Positions 27,530 through 37,095 of a DNA stretch of 64,000 nucleotides are shown here, in pieces. Source of the stretch: Pseudomonas sp. FP2309 (GTDB lineage: Bacteria; Pseudomonadota; Gammaproteobacteria; Pseudomonadales; Pseudomonadaceae); NCBI RefSeq assembly GCF_030687575.1, contig NZ_CP117439.1:3463501-3527500 (forward strand). The letters are read 5' to 3'. Under the pieces are notes generated by a model. That model made no database searches. It worked only from the letters and a program-made list of their open reading frames with translations, and was not told the DNA's origin. Position numbers and translations under genes: made by a program. Positions within the stretch are counted from its first letter, which is position 1. Each line of letters opens with the position of its first letter.

Positions 27530-28608
27530 GGCTTCGACTCCTGAGGGGCACGGTGCAACGGGCCGACTTCACCGGCACGACGCAAATAGGAACTGGCATA
27601 CGCCGCCGAACGGGCAGCCAGCAGCGGGTCATTGGAGGCTTCGATGCCGCTGGGCAGAATCAGCGGGTCGAAATTGATGTCTCGGCAATCACCGTCGGCC
27701 TGGGGCTGGCTGCTCTGCAGCACGAGGGTGCCGGCGTTCAGCACCTTGTGCTCCCCCGTCCAGGTCTTGCTCGCATCGTCGAGCGGGTCGCCGGGGTTGG
27801 CCAGGGTCATGTTCAACTGCCAACGCAGGGGCCCCGCCGCCAGGCGCTGCACCAAGTCCTTTTCCAGAAAGTCGGCGCCGGACGGTGCGGTGTCGCCCGC
27901 CGCATCCTGGCTCTGGGGCGCCACAGCCCAGCGCACGGCCTGGCGTTTGCCTTCGGCACTGACCAGATAGAACGCGTTGATGCCGTTATAGGTTTCGGTG
28001 GCATAGCTGGCCGACGGCTTGGCGGTCTTGACCCACGCCAGGAACGGCGCCGTTTCCGGATGCGCGGCAAAAAACGCCGGCATGCTCGCAGGGTTCTGCT
28101 TGCCGGTGGCCGGGTCCGGTGCGCCAGCCTTGAGCAACTGATAGAACGCCTCGGGCGTGCCCACCGGGAACACCGGCATGCTGTTCATCCCCGTACGCCA
28201 TTGCTGGCCGTTTGCCTGGCTGAACTGCACGGCAAAACTGCGGATCGGCACGCTGCTGTCGGGCGCATACGGGTTACCGCTGGGCAAGGCAAACCGGCCG
28301 ATCAACGGGGTTCTGGCCTCGCTGAACATCTGGGCGCTGGAATACCCACGGACGTCGGGGCTGCTTTCGAAGTAGCCCGCCACGCAGACACCTTTGGCAT
28401 GGTTACGCCGAAAACCCGGATGCACGCCGTTGTTGGTCTCCAGCGCATTGACCAAAGTTTTAGGACGCAGGCGTTGTGGGTCGAGGGTACCGTTGACGTA
28501 GGCAAATGCCCCCGCCAAACCCGCGACCACGGCACCAATAACGGCAAGGCGCACAATCAGGCTCGTTGTACTGAGCGGGGGACGGGGCGGTGATGAGTGA
28601 TCTACCAT
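27526..28608 (-). CDS. Catalase-family peroxidase (SrpA-like)
   Basis: Heme peroxidase of 360 residues, smaller than a full catalase (about 480+). One N-terminal hydrophobic segment (about 19-40) exports or anchors it in the periplasm. The catalytic His of the catalase fold is in FRRNHAKGVCVAGYFE (about 68), followed by RSFAVQF and the AFLAWVKTAKPSASYATETYNGINAFYLV region. I chose the ATG at 28608 because GGAG lies seven bases ahead; another ATG two codons upstream is too close. It forms an operon with cytochrome b561 and is transcribed away from the ECF sigma gene. Confidence 0.9.
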   Translation of the reverse strand: MVDHSSPPRPPLSTTSLIVRLAVIGAVVAGLAGAFAYVNGTLDPQRLRPKTLVNALETNNGVHPGFRRNHAKGVCVAGYFESSPDVRGYSSAQMFSEARTPLIGRFALPSGNPYAPDSSVPIRSFAVQFSQANGQQWRTGMNSMPVFPVGTPEAFYQLLKAGAPDPATGKQNPASMPAFFAAHPETAPFLAWVKTAKPSASYATETYNGINAFYLVSAEGKRQAVRWAVAPQSQDAAGDTAPSGADFLEKDLVQRLAAGPLRWQLNMTLANPGDPLDDASKTWTGEHKVLNAGTLVLQSSQPQADGDCRDINFDPLILPSGIEASNDPLLAARSAAYASSYLRRAGEVGPLHRAPQESKP

Positions 28609-28662
28609 AAACATACTCCAGGGCCACGGGCCTTAGGGGGTCAAACAGAAGGTCGGAGCATT

Positions 28663-28689
28663 GAGACGAACGCCGAACGCCCCTATTCC
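28663..28689 (-). promoter_or_regulatory. ECF-type promoter of the peroxidase/cytochrome b561 operon
   Basis: On the minus strand GGAATA (28689-28684), 15 bases, CGTCTC (28668-28663). The same two blocks with the same spacing occur in the opposite orientation before the ECF sigma gene. Confidence 0.75.
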
Positions 28690-28717
28690 CTGGCCGCGGA
28701 TTTATTTTCCAGGGTCT

Positions 28718-28744
28718 GGAATAACCTCCCGCGCCGGGCGTCTC
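28718..28744 (+). promoter_or_regulatory. ECF-type promoter of the sigma/anti-sigma operon
   Basis: GGAATA (28718-28723), 15 bases, CGTCTC (28739-28744), 35 bases before the ECF gene. ECF promoters typically have a GGAAnn -35 and a CGTCnn -10. Identity with the divergent site points to autoregulation by the neighbouring sigma factor. Confidence 0.75.
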
Positions 28745-28778
28745 TCTAGTCCCAGCGTAGTGACCAGCCAGATACCCC

Positions 28779-29285
28779 ATGCATGAACTCGACGAACTGT
28801 TACGTGAACTCATCCCCAGGCTGCGGCGTTTTGCCGTGTCCCTGACCCGTAACGCCAGCAGCGCCGATGACTTGGTGCAGGCCACTCTGGAACGGGCGAT
28901 CACCCGCTGGGCCGACAAACGGCCGGAAGGTGATCTGCGGGCGTGGCTGTTCTCGATTCTTTACCGGCAGTTCCTTGATGCTCATCGGCGCACCCGGCGC
29001 TATGCGCGCATGCTGGAGTTCTTCACCGGCCGCGAGGACGCGCAACCCTCAGTGGAGCGCACGGTGATCGCCCAGTCGACCCTGCAAGCTTTCGATCAAC
29101 TCAGCACCGAACAGCGCGCGTTGCTGCTGTGGGTGTCAGTGGAAGGCTTGAGCTACAAGGAAGTCGCGGAAATACTCGATGTACCGCTTGGCACCGTGAT
29201 GTCACGCCTGTCCCGCGCGCGCCAAGCCTTGCGCCTACTCAGCGATGGCGAAATTACCAGCCCTTCTCTGCGGATACTCAAATGA
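28779..29285 (+). CDS. ECF-subfamily RNA polymerase sigma factor
   Basis: The 168-residue protein has region 2 (about 5-75, RRFAVSLTRNASSADDLVQATLERAI ... LRAWLFSILYRQFLDAHRR in two parts) and region 4 (about 105-160, DQLSTEQRALLLWVSVEGLSYKEVAEIL ... LGTVMSRLSRARQAL). It is co-transcribed with an anti-sigma gene (ATGA overlap) and diverges from a peroxidase/cytochrome operon; both promoters share GGAATA-N15-CGTCTC. This suggests an oxidative or redox stress response factor. The exact signal is unknown. Confidence 0.93.
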   Translation: MHELDELLRELIPRLRRFAVSLTRNASSADDLVQATLERAITRWADKRPEGDLRAWLFSILYRQFLDAHRRTRRYARMLEFFTGREDAQPSVERTVIAQSTLQAFDQLSTEQRALLLWVSVEGLSYKEVAEILDVPLGTVMSRLSRARQALRLLSDGEITSPSLRILK

Positions 29286-30019
29286 TCAGCCTGCCCCCCA
29301 GCGAACGCGACCTGCATGCTTATGTCGATCACCAACTCCTGGAGAGCGATCGGCGCATCCTCGAAACATGGCTGGCCGCCCACCCCGATGCGGCGGCTCA
29401 GGTGAGCGCCTGGCAGCAGGATGCCCAGTTGCTGCGCGCCTCATTGAGCGGCGCCCTGCACCAGCCGGCCAACCCAAACCTGGACCCGACGCGGGTTCGC
29501 CAGCGCCTCAAGCACCAATCGCGTCGTCACGTCGCCAGCGCGGCGGTGCTGCTGATTGCCGTGAGCCTGGGCGGCGTCGGCGGCTGGCATGCACGCCAAG
29601 CCACGCAACCACCGATGCTGCCGATGGCCGATGCAATGCAAGCGTTCCGCCTGTTCGCCCAGGACGGCATCATGCCCGCCGATTACAACGCCCAGGACAG
29701 CGGCACCATGCAGGCCTGGCTCGACCGCTACTTCAAGCAGGCCCGCCGCCTGCCGGACTTGAGCCAAGCAGGCTTCAAGCCGGTCAGCGGGCGTCTGCTC
29801 ACCACCGATCAAGGCGCCGCCGCCATGGTGCTCTATGAAGATCCGCAAGGGCGGCGCATCAGCTTCTACATCCGCCCACCGGGTCCGGACAACGGTTTTC
29901 TGCCCCGTGGCGAGCGCACGGCCGATGGCTTGCAGGCGCGCTATTGGTCCGCAGACGGCTACAACTATGCGGTGGTCGGTCCTGTGAACCAGGCGTCTGC
30001 ATCGATGCTCACGTTTTAG
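29282..30019 (+). CDS. Anti-sigma factor, membrane-anchored
   Basis: Holds the upstream ECF sigma factor inactive until a signal arrives. The 245 residues begin with a zinc-less anti-sigma domain (about 1-75, ERDLHAYVDHQLLESDRRILETWLAAHPDAAAQVSAW split in two) and one membrane helix (about 83-103, HVASAAVLLIAVSLGGVGGW). The periplasmic domain contains QAGFKPVSGRLLTTDQGAAAMVLYED. There are no CHCC zinc residues, so the redox signal is not sensed by a typical zinc anti-sigma switch. The ATG at 29282 overlaps the sigma stop. Confidence 0.88.
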   Translation: MISLPPSERDLHAYVDHQLLESDRRILETWLAAHPDAAAQVSAWQQDAQLLRASLSGALHQPANPNLDPTRVRQRLKHQSRRHVASAAVLLIAVSLGGVGGWHARQATQPPMLPMADAMQAFRLFAQDGIMPADYNAQDSGTMQAWLDRYFKQARRLPDLSQAGFKPVSGRLLTTDQGAAAMVLYEDPQGRRISFYIRPPGPDNGFLPRGERTADGLQARYWSADGYNYAVVGPVNQASASMLTF

Positions 30020-30153
30020 AAACTGCAGCGAGCACCACGGCAAGGGCCGGCGCCCCATGACTGTTCGAGATCGCCTGCGGCGCCCTTCTCTATTGGTCAA
30101 ATCATGACAGGCGACCTAAAGTAAGCGACCACCGCACCACAGAGTGACTTCCA

Positions 30154-31248
30154 TTGGCCGTGTTTCCCCTGATCCGTCGCTTGCTCGGCAAACAAACCGC
30201 TCCACACGACGACTCGCCGATCCAGATGTTCTTTCAGCGCAAGGCCCGGCAACAGGATTACACCCTCAGTGCGGGCCAAGCCGCGGCAATCGCCGCCATG
30301 GCGCGCGAGGCCCGACACCTGCTCACCGGTCAACCCACCCGCAGCCTGTATTTGCATGGTCCGGTGGGGCGCGGCAAAAGCTGGCTGCTCGACGGTTTCT
30401 TCCAGGCGTTGCCCATGGCCGAGAAACAACGGGTGCACTTCCACGGTTTTTTCGCGCGGTTGCACCGGGGGATGTTCAAGCACCAGGCCGCGGACGATGC
30501 GCTGGCCGTGACCCTCGATGAGCTGCTCGCGGGCTGCCGGGTGCTGTGTTTCGATGAGTTCCACGTGCACGATATCGGCGATGCCATGCTGATCACGCGG
30601 CTGTTCAAGGCACTGTTCCAGCGCGGCGTGCTGGTGCTGGTCACCTCCAACTACCCGCCGGAAGGCCTGCTGCCCAACCCGCTGTACCACGAACGCTTCA
30701 AGCCGGTGATCGACTTGATCGCGGCGCGCATGGACGTGCTGGAAGTCAGCTCGCCCCAGGACTTTCGCAGCCTGCCCCAGGCCCATGCCGCGCAACGCTT
30801 TACCAGCGGACACTACCTGTGGCCGGGCAGCGCGGACCAGCGTGCGGCACTCGGGCTGCCCGCCATGGACGTCGCAGCGCTCACCCTGGCCGTGGGCAAT
30901 CGGCAGTTGATCTGCCGCTACCATCAGGCGCGCACTGTGGCCTTCACGTTCAGCGACCTGTGCGAGCAACTCACCGCCGTCATGGACTACCTGCTGCTGT
31001 GCGAGGAGTTCGACCATTGGATCATCGACGGCCTGCCGCACCTGGCAGAGTGCCCAATTGCGGTACAGCAACGTTTTATCAACCTGGTGGACGTGCTCTA
31101 CGACAAGGACAAGCGCCTGACGCTGATCGGTGAACAACCGCTGGCACTGGCGATGAGCGGCGAGGCCATCGACCTCGCGCGCACCGTCAGCCGGCTGAAC
31201 CAATTGCAACACACCACCCCGCAACCGACGCCCGACCCGGTATCATGA
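30154..31248 (+). CDS. zapE: Cell division protein ZapE (AFG1-like ATPase)
   Basis: P-loop ATPase of 364 residues that acts on FtsZ rings in E. coli and is related to mitochondrial AFG1. Walker A is GPVGRGKSWLLDGFF (about 68-82), Walker B CFDEFHVHDIGD (about 130), and a sensor-like VLVTSNYPPEGL follows, with the AFG1 YHERFKPVIDLI. The best start is TTG at 30154, with GAGTGA about ten bases ahead; an in-frame GTG two codons later is possible. Pseudomonads often carry a second zapE elsewhere, so this may be a paralogue. Confidence 0.85.
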   Translation: MAVFPLIRRLLGKQTAPHDDSPIQMFFQRKARQQDYTLSAGQAAAIAAMAREARHLLTGQPTRSLYLHGPVGRGKSWLLDGFFQALPMAEKQRVHFHGFFARLHRGMFKHQAADDALAVTLDELLAGCRVLCFDEFHVHDIGDAMLITRLFKALFQRGVLVLVTSNYPPEGLLPNPLYHERFKPVIDLIAARMDVLEVSSPQDFRSLPQAHAAQRFTSGHYLWPGSADQRAALGLPAMDVAALTLAVGNRQLICRYHQARTVAFTFSDLCEQLTAVMDYLLLCEEFDHWIIDGLPHLAECPIAVQQRFINLVDVLYDKDKRLTLIGEQPLALAMSGEAIDLARTVSRLNQLQHTTPQPTPDPVS

Positions 31249-31287
31249 GCGCCTTTTTACGCCCCTAGCCGAGTGATCGCGCCGTTC

Positions 31288-32589
31288 ATGCATACCCTTG
31301 CCCAACTCAAGGCCGGCCAATTGGCCGGCATCACGCGCCTGGACCTGTCCTGCGGGCTCACCGAGTTTCCCCGGGAAATCTTCGAACTGGCCGACTCCCT
31401 GGAAATCCTCAACCTCAGCGGCAATGCCCTGAACAGCCTGCCCGACGACCTGCACCGCCTGCCGCACTTGCGCGTACTGTTCTGCTCCGACAACGCCTTT
31501 ACCGAACTGCCGGCGTGCCTGGGGCAGTGCGCGCAGTTGAGCATGATCGGCTTCAAGGCCAACCGCATCAGTCACGTGCCCGCCGCCGCCCTGCCGCCGT
31601 TGCTGCGTTGGTTGATCCTCACCGACAACTGCATCAGCCAATTACCCGGCGAATTGGGCCAGCGTCCACGCCTGCAAAAACTGATGCTGGCCGGCAACCA
31701 ACTGACGGTGCTGCCGCAGAGCCTGGCCCAGTGTCACAACCTTGAATTGCTGCGCATCGCCGCCAACCGTTTCACCCACCTGCCGGCGTGGCTGCTGGCG
31801 CTGCCGAACCTGACGTGGCTGGCCTATGCCGGTAACCCGGTGGAAATGGCGGTCGAGGTGGCGGCGAACGACACAACGCCGAATATTTCCTGGGCGGAAC
31901 TGGAACTGGCCGAAGTGCTGGGCGAAGGTGCCTCGGGAGTCATTCACAAGGCGCTTTGGACACCACAAGCATTGCCCGTCGCCGTCAAGCTCTACAAAGG
32001 CACCATCACCAGCGACGGCTCGCCGCTGCACGAGATGCAGGCCTGCATCGCAGCAGGCTTGCACCCCAACCTGATCAACGTCCAGGGCCGCGTCGTTGGC
32101 CACCCCGATGGCCAGGCGGCCCTGGTGATGGACCTGATCGACCCCAGCTACCGCAACCTCGCGGCCCTGCCCAGTCTGGCCTCGTGCAGCCGCGACATCT
32201 ACGAGCCCACTGCGCGTTTCAGCGCACAAGTGGCCTTGCGCATGGCCAGGGGGATCGCCTCGGTGGCCGCGCACTTACACCGGCGCGGCATCACCCATGG
32301 CGACCTGTACGGCCACAATATTCTGTGGAATGAAGCGGGCGATTGCCTGTTGGGGGACTTCGGCGCGGCGTCGTTCCACGCCTTGGCGGACACCTCTGAA
32401 ACCCGGGCATTGCAGCGTATTGAAGTGCGGGCGTTCGGGGTGTTATTGCGGGAGTTGCTGGAACGTGTTGAGGCGCCGGTGAGCGACGCACTGGTCGCGC
32501 TGCAGACACGCTGCTGTCAGCCCGATGTGCTGGCGCGACCAGGGTTCGACGAAATCGAAAACCTCCTGAACGCTGTGCAACAGGACTGA
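31288..32589 (+). CDS. Leucine-rich-repeat protein with C-terminal Ser/Thr kinase-like domain
   Basis: A 433-residue two-part protein. Residues about 8-190 hold seven or so 23-residue leucine-rich repeats (LEILNLSGNALNSLPDDLHRLP and similar). Residues about 205-430 form a eukaryotic-like kinase: glycine loop LGEGASGVIHKALW, Lys in VAVKLYKG (about 233), catalytic loop THGDLYGHNILWN (HRD replaced by HGD, about 337) and GDFGAA (about 357). All key residues are present, so it may be active. There is no signal peptide. The start is the ATG at 31288; a GTG five codons upstream is possible. The role is unknown. Confidence 0.85.
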   Translation: MHTLAQLKAGQLAGITRLDLSCGLTEFPREIFELADSLEILNLSGNALNSLPDDLHRLPHLRVLFCSDNAFTELPACLGQCAQLSMIGFKANRISHVPAAALPPLLRWLILTDNCISQLPGELGQRPRLQKLMLAGNQLTVLPQSLAQCHNLELLRIAANRFTHLPAWLLALPNLTWLAYAGNPVEMAVEVAANDTTPNISWAELELAEVLGEGASGVIHKALWTPQALPVAVKLYKGTITSDGSPLHEMQACIAAGLHPNLINVQGRVVGHPDGQAALVMDLIDPSYRNLAALPSLASCSRDIYEPTARFSAQVALRMARGIASVAAHLHRRGITHGDLYGHNILWNEAGDCLLGDFGAASFHALADTSETRALQRIEVRAFGVLLRELLERVEAPVSDALVALQTRCCQPDVLARPGFDEIENLLNAVQQD

Positions 32590-32641
32590 CCCGATGGGGG
32601 GAGCGTGCCCGTTCCCCCCATCGGGCCTAGTCAGTGATCCA

Positions 32642-33349
32642 TCAGCCGGCCAGGCCGACGAACATATCCTGAACGTCGTCATGGTTGTCCAGGCCTTCCA
32701 GGAAGGCTTCGACTTCAGCCATCTGCTCATCGGTCAAACCGCTGACCGGGTTTTTCGCGATGTAGCCCAGCTTGGCCGACAGCACGGTGAAGCCTTGCTC
32801 CGGCAGTGCTTTCTGTACCGCGTCCAGGTCGGTGGTTTCGGTGATGAACAGGCTGGTGCCTTCTTCTTCACCTTCTTCGAAATCCTGGGCGCCGGCTTCG
32901 ATGGCAGCCATTTCCGGGTCCGCGTCCGGGGTGTCCGGCGAGGCTTCGATCAGGCCGACGTGGTTGAAGTCCCAGGCGACGGAACCGGAGGCACCCAGTT
33001 GGCCCTTGCGGAACGCCACGCGAATTTCCGCCACGGTCCGGTTGATGTTGTCGGTCACGCACTCAACGATCAGCGGCACCTGGTGCGGGGCAAAGCCTTC
33101 GTAGGTCACGCGGTGGTACTGCACGGTCTCACCGAGCAGACCGGCGCCCTTCTTGATCGCGCGTTCCAGGGTTTCCTTGGGCATCGAGGCCTTTTTGGCC
33201 TGTTCCACCACCAGACGCAAGTGGGCGTTGGTCGCGGTGTCGGCGCCGTTGCGGGCGGCGATGGTGATTTCTTTCACCAGCTTGCCGAAGATCTTGCCCT
33301 TGGCATTGGATGCCGCTTCTTTATGTTTGACTTTCCACTGTGCGCCCAT
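32642..33349 (-). CDS. YebC/PmpR-family DNA-binding or translation-associated regulator
   Basis: YebC-family protein of 235 residues. It starts [24 protein letters not shown], the family's conserved basic N terminus, has the acidic insertion [21 protein letters not shown] near 150, and ends in the conserved [21 protein letters not shown]. Members are described as transcriptional regulators or as factors that ease ribosome stalling on proline stretches. It is not the copy next to ruvC, so it is probably the second, YebC2-like paralogue. It is a single gene facing the LRR kinase. Confidence 0.88.
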   Translation of the reverse strand: MGAQWKVKHKEAASNAKGKIFGKLVKEITIAARNGADTATNAHLRLVVEQAKKASMPKETLERAIKKGAGLLGETVQYHRVTYEGFAPHQVPLIVECVTDNINRTVAEIRVAFRKGQLGASGSVAWDFNHVGLIEASPDTPDADPEMAAIEAGAQDFEEGEEEGTSLFITETTDLDAVQKALPEQGFTVLSAKLGYIAKNPVSGLTDEQMAEVEAFLEGLDNHDDVQDMFVGLAG

Positions 33350-33489
33350 GACTCACTCTCTGATATCCATAGCGCCGAGACGTCTACTGGCCGGCGCTTT
33401 GGGGGCAGAGTTTATAGCGCAAAAACACTCTAATCCACCAAAAAACCGGCCAGCCGCGCCACGCCCGCAAGGGGTCGCCGGTGACGCCA

Positions 33490-34344
33490 TCAGGCCAACT
33501 CGAAGAACGCCTGAATCAAGCGCAGTGAACGCCGCCGCTCCAGGCAGCCGAGCAGATGCCGGTTCAGCAACCCATCGCCCTGGATCGGCAGCGCTTGCAC
33601 ACGCGGGTCCTGGCTGAGCTCCATCGACGACACCACGCCGACCCCCAATTGCGCGGCAACCGCTTCGGTCACCGCCTCGCGGCTGTCCAATTCCAAGAGC
33701 ACCCTGGGCTGCACACCGGCCACCAGACAAGCGTTATCAAAGGTGCGCCGGGTGATCGAACCGGGCTCACGCAGCACCATGATCACGTCGTTGAGCTGAT
33801 CCAGGCTGATGCCCTCGCCCCACTGCGCCCACGCATGGTCAGCGGGTACCAGGGCACAGATCCGCGACTCACCCAACGCCTGCAAATGCAGGCCATTGCG
33901 CGGTTCCACCTCCGTGAGTACCGCCACATCCGCATGCTCGGACAACAAGGCCGCCAGGGTTTCCTGGGCATTACCCAGTCGCAGGTTGACGGTAATGCCT
34001 GGGTAGCGCGCGCGCAGGCTGGCAATCATCGGCATGACCAGGTGCGGGCCGTCCGCCGCCACTTCCAGGCGCCCGGTGAGCAGTTGCCGGTTGGCTTCGA
34101 GCAGGGTCTGCGCCTCGTCCACCAGGCCAAAAATCGCGCGGGTGATCGCCGCCAGCCGAGCGCCTTCCTCGGTCAACTCCACACGCCGTGCGGTACGCCG
34201 CAACAACGGGATCTGGTAGTGCTCCTCCAGGGCCTTGATATGCCCGGTCACCGCCGGCTGGCTGATAAACAGACGCGCGGCGGCGCGAGTAAAGCTGCCC
34301 TCACGGGCCACCGCATCGAATGCGCGTAATTGGAACAGGTTCAT
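33490..34344 (-). CDS. LysR-family regulator next to the 2-aminoethylphosphonate genes
   Basis: The 284 residues begin MNLFQLRAFDAVAREGSFTRAA with the winged helix over about 1-60 (ISQPAVTGHIKALEEHYQIPLLRRTARRVEL). The effector domain follows. I chose the ATG at 34344 because upstream in-frame sequence lacks LysR character. It diverges from phnW with 112 bases between, a standard layout for a LysR activator of phnWX responding to 2-aminoethylphosphonate. The target is inferred. Confidence 0.88.
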   Translation of the reverse strand: MNLFQLRAFDAVAREGSFTRAAARLFISQPAVTGHIKALEEHYQIPLLRRTARRVELTEEGARLAAITRAIFGLVDEAQTLLEANRQLLTGRLEVAADGPHLVMPMIASLRARYPGITVNLRLGNAQETLAALLSEHADVAVLTEVEPRNGLHLQALGESRICALVPADHAWAQWGEGISLDQLNDVIMVLREPGSITRRTFDNACLVAGVQPRVLLELDSREAVTEAVAAQLGVGVVSSMELSQDPRVQALPIQGDGLLNRHLLGCLERRRSLRLIQAFFELA

Positions 34345-34456
34345 AGCTATCGGCCTCACTGATAGCTCGCATAACAACAAACAATTTGATTGATAACAAG
34401 CCAAACTGCAATTTAAGCGCCGTAGCTTCACCCCCGATACCTTGCAAGGAACTGAA

Positions 34457-35566
34457 ATGACCCCTGCCGCGCCGACCCTGCTGACCCCAGGCCCCCTGAC
34501 CACGTCCAACCGCACCCGTCAGGCAATGATGGCGGACTGGGGGTCGTGGGATGACCGTTTCAACCGGCTCACCGCCAACGTCTGCGAACAGTTGCTGGCG
34601 ATCCTGCACGGCGCCGACAGCCACCAATGCGTGCCTTTGCAGGGCAGCGGCACGTTCGCCGTCGAAGCGGCCATCGGCACCCTGGTCCCCCGCGATGGCA
34701 AGGTGCTGGTGCTGATCAACGGCGCCTACGGTAAGCGCCTGGCGAAGATCTGCCACGTGCTGGGTCGCGCGTTCAGCACCTTTGAAACCGCCGAAGACCA
34801 GCCCACCACTGCCGCCGACGTCGATCGCCTGCTGCACGCCGACCCGGCGATCAGCCATGTCGCGTTAATCCATTGCGAAACCAGTACCGGGATCCTTAAC
34901 CCCTTGCCGCACATCGCCCATGTGGTGAAAAACCACGGAAAGCGCCTGATCATCGACGCGATGAGCTCCTTCGGCGCGCTGCCGATCGATGCCCGCCAAG
35001 TGCCGTTCGACGCGCTGATCGCCGCCTCGGGCAAGTGCCTGGAAGGCGTACCGGGCATGGGTTTCGTCTTCGCCGACAAACAGGCGCTGGCCGCCGCCCA
35101 AGGCAACTGTCATTCCCTGGCGATGGACCTGTTCGACCAGCACAGCTATATGGCCCGGACCGGCCAATGGCGTTTCACTCCGCCCACCCATGTAGTCGCG
35201 GCCCTGCACGAAGCGCTGCTGCAATACGCCGAGGAAGGCGGCCTGCCCGCACGCCATCAACGCTATGCCGACAACTGCCAGGCACTGCTGCACGGCATGG
35301 CCGAACTGGGCCTGCGCAGTTTCCTGCCGGCGGCGATCCAGGCTCCGATCATCGTCACCTTCCACGCACCACAGGACCCGCGCTACCAGTTCAAGGACTT
35401 CTACGAACGGGTCAAGGCCAAGGGATTCATTTTGTATCCAGGCAAATTGACCGAGGTGGACACCTTCCGCGTCGGCTGCATCGGCCATGTCGACGCCAAC
35501 GGGATGCAGGCCGCAGTGACGGCCATCGGCCAAGTGCTGCTAGAGATGGACGTGCTGAACGTTTGA
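34457..35566 (+). CDS. phnW: 2-aminoethylphosphonate:pyruvate transaminase
   Basis: PLP enzyme converting 2-aminoethylphosphonate and pyruvate to phosphonoacetaldehyde and alanine. The 369 residues start [24 protein letters not shown]; the PLP-binding Lys is in [17 protein letters not shown] (about 195). AAGGA lies six bases before the chosen ATG. It heads the phnWX operon, allowing use of this natural phosphonate as phosphorus, nitrogen and carbon source. Confidence 0.96.
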   Translation: MTPAAPTLLTPGPLTTSNRTRQAMMADWGSWDDRFNRLTANVCEQLLAILHGADSHQCVPLQGSGTFAVEAAIGTLVPRDGKVLVLINGAYGKRLAKICHVLGRAFSTFETAEDQPTTAADVDRLLHADPAISHVALIHCETSTGILNPLPHIAHVVKNHGKRLIIDAMSSFGALPIDARQVPFDALIAASGKCLEGVPGMGFVFADKQALAAAQGNCHSLAMDLFDQHSYMARTGQWRFTPPTHVVAALHEALLQYAEEGGLPARHQRYADNCQALLHGMAELGLRSFLPAAIQAPIIVTFHAPQDPRYQFKDFYERVKAKGFILYPGKLTEVDTFRVGCIGHVDANGMQAAVTAIGQVLLEMDVLNV

Positions 35567-35595
35567 CCGCCCCCCTTACCCACAGGATCTGAACC

Positions 35596-36423
35596 ATGAA
35601 CTATCAACCCCCCAATACGCTCCAGGCCGTGATCCTCGATTGGGCCGGCACCGTGGTCGACTTCGGCTCGTTTGCGCCCACGCAGATTTTTGTCGAGGCC
35701 TTCGCTGAGTTCGACGTGCAGGTCTCCATCGAAGAAGCGCGTGGCCCCATGGGCATGGGCAAATGGGATCACATCCGTACCCTCTGCAACCAGCCACAAG
35801 TCGCCGCACGCTACCGCAAGGCGTTTGGCCGCACGCCCACCGATGACGACGTGACCGCCATTTACCAGCGTTTCATGCCGTTGCAGATCGAGAAGATCGC
35901 CGAGCATTCGGCGCTGATTCCCGGCGCACTGGACACCATCGCCAGCGTGCGTGCGCAAGGCATCAAGATCGGCTCCTGCTCCGGCTACCCCAAGCAGGTG
36001 ATGGACAAGGTGGTGGCGCTGGCCGCCACCAACGGCTATGTCGCCGACCACGTGGTGGCCACCGACGAAGTGCCCAACGGCCGCCCGTGGCCGGCCCAGG
36101 CCCTGGCCAACGTGATCGCGCTGGGCATTGACGACGTGGCCGCGTGCGTGAAGGTCGATGACACCGTACCGGGCATCCTCGAAGGCCGGCGCGCCGGTAT
36201 GTGGACCGTGGCCCTGACCTGCTCCGGCAATGCCCTGGGCCTGACGTACGCACAATTTCGCGCCCTGGACAGCGCCACGCTGGCCCGTGAACGCCAGCGC
36301 ATCGAGGCGCTGTTCGAAGGCTCAAGCCCGCATTATTTGATCGACACCATCACCGACTTGCCGCGGGTGATCGCCGACATCAACGAGCGCCTGGCCCGCG
36401 GTGAAATGCCGCAAAGCCACTGA
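35596..36423 (+). CDS. phnX: Phosphonoacetaldehyde hydrolase (phosphonatase)
   Basis: HAD-superfamily enzyme that cleaves the carbon-phosphorus bond of phosphonoacetaldehyde to acetaldehyde and phosphate. The 275 residues carry the nucleophile Asp in [13 protein letters not shown] (about 14), the Schiff-base Lys in [12 protein letters not shown] (about 55), the HAD motif [11 protein letters not shown] (about 126) and [19 protein letters not shown] with the acidic motif. It is 29 bases after phnW. Confidence 0.96.
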   Translation: MNYQPPNTLQAVILDWAGTVVDFGSFAPTQIFVEAFAEFDVQVSIEEARGPMGMGKWDHIRTLCNQPQVAARYRKAFGRTPTDDDVTAIYQRFMPLQIEKIAEHSALIPGALDTIASVRAQGIKIGSCSGYPKQVMDKVVALAATNGYVADHVVATDEVPNGRPWPAQALANVIALGIDDVAACVKVDDTVPGILEGRRAGMWTVALTCSGNALGLTYAQFRALDSATLARERQRIEALFEGSSPHYLIDTITDLPRVIADINERLARGEMPQSH

Positions 36424-36537
36424 TAGAGGTCAACACAACGGTATTCGCAGCGGACAAACCGTTCAAAACAGGCATAGAGTAAAAGGACTTCGTCACCAAA
36501 GAACGGAGGTTTGCCCTGATGAATGAGGAACCGAGCG

Positions 36538-37095
36538 ATGCCGTGGAAAAATTCCGATACGCGCTACAGCACCCTGTCGATTGCCCTGCACTGGTTGATG
36601 GTGGTGTTACTGGCGGTGGTTTACGCCTGCATTGAGTTACGCGGCCAGTTCCCCAAAGGCAGCGGCGCACGCACGCTGATCGTCGAGATGCACTTTATGC
36701 TCGGCCTCACTGTGTTTGTGCTGGTATGGCTGCGCCTGTTTGCACGCAGTCTGGGGGTTGCACCGAAGATCGTCCCGGCGCCGCCGCAGTGGCAAAGCCT
36801 GCTGGCCACGCTGACGCACGCCGCCCTGTACGCCTTGATGATCGGCATGCCGATTGCCGGCTGGCTGATCGTCAGCGCCGAGGGGCATTCGGTGTTGTTC
36901 TACGGCATCGAATTGCCGCCGCTGATTGGCGAAAACAAAGCCTTGGCCAAGCAGATCGAGGGCTGGCATGTACTGTTCGGCCAGATCGGCTATTGGTTGA
37001 TCGGCCTGCATGCGCTGGCCGGTATTTTTCACCACTACGTGATGCGCGATACCACCATGCTGCGCATGATGCCGGGCAAGCGCGCTAGGCTGTAA
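36538..37095 (+). CDS. Cytochrome b561 (second copy)
   Basis: Di-heme membrane protein of 185 residues with four helices. Probable heme ligands are in STLSIALHWLMVVLLAV (about 15), VEMHFMLGLTVFVLVW (about 50) and the C-terminal GWHVLFGQIGYWLIGLHALAGIFHHYVM. GAGGAA lies seven bases before the chosen ATG at 36538. It has no partner gene here, unlike the copy next to the peroxidase. It overlaps the 3' end of the convergent PLP enzyme gene by 11 bases. Confidence 0.9.
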   Translation: MPWKNSDTRYSTLSIALHWLMVVLLAVVYACIELRGQFPKGSGARTLIVEMHFMLGLTVFVLVWLRLFARSLGVAPKIVPAPPQWQSLLATLTHAALYALMIGMPIAGWLIVSAEGHSVLFYGIELPPLIGENKALAKQIEGWHVLFGQIGYWLIGLHALAGIFHHYVMRDTTMLRMMPGKRARL

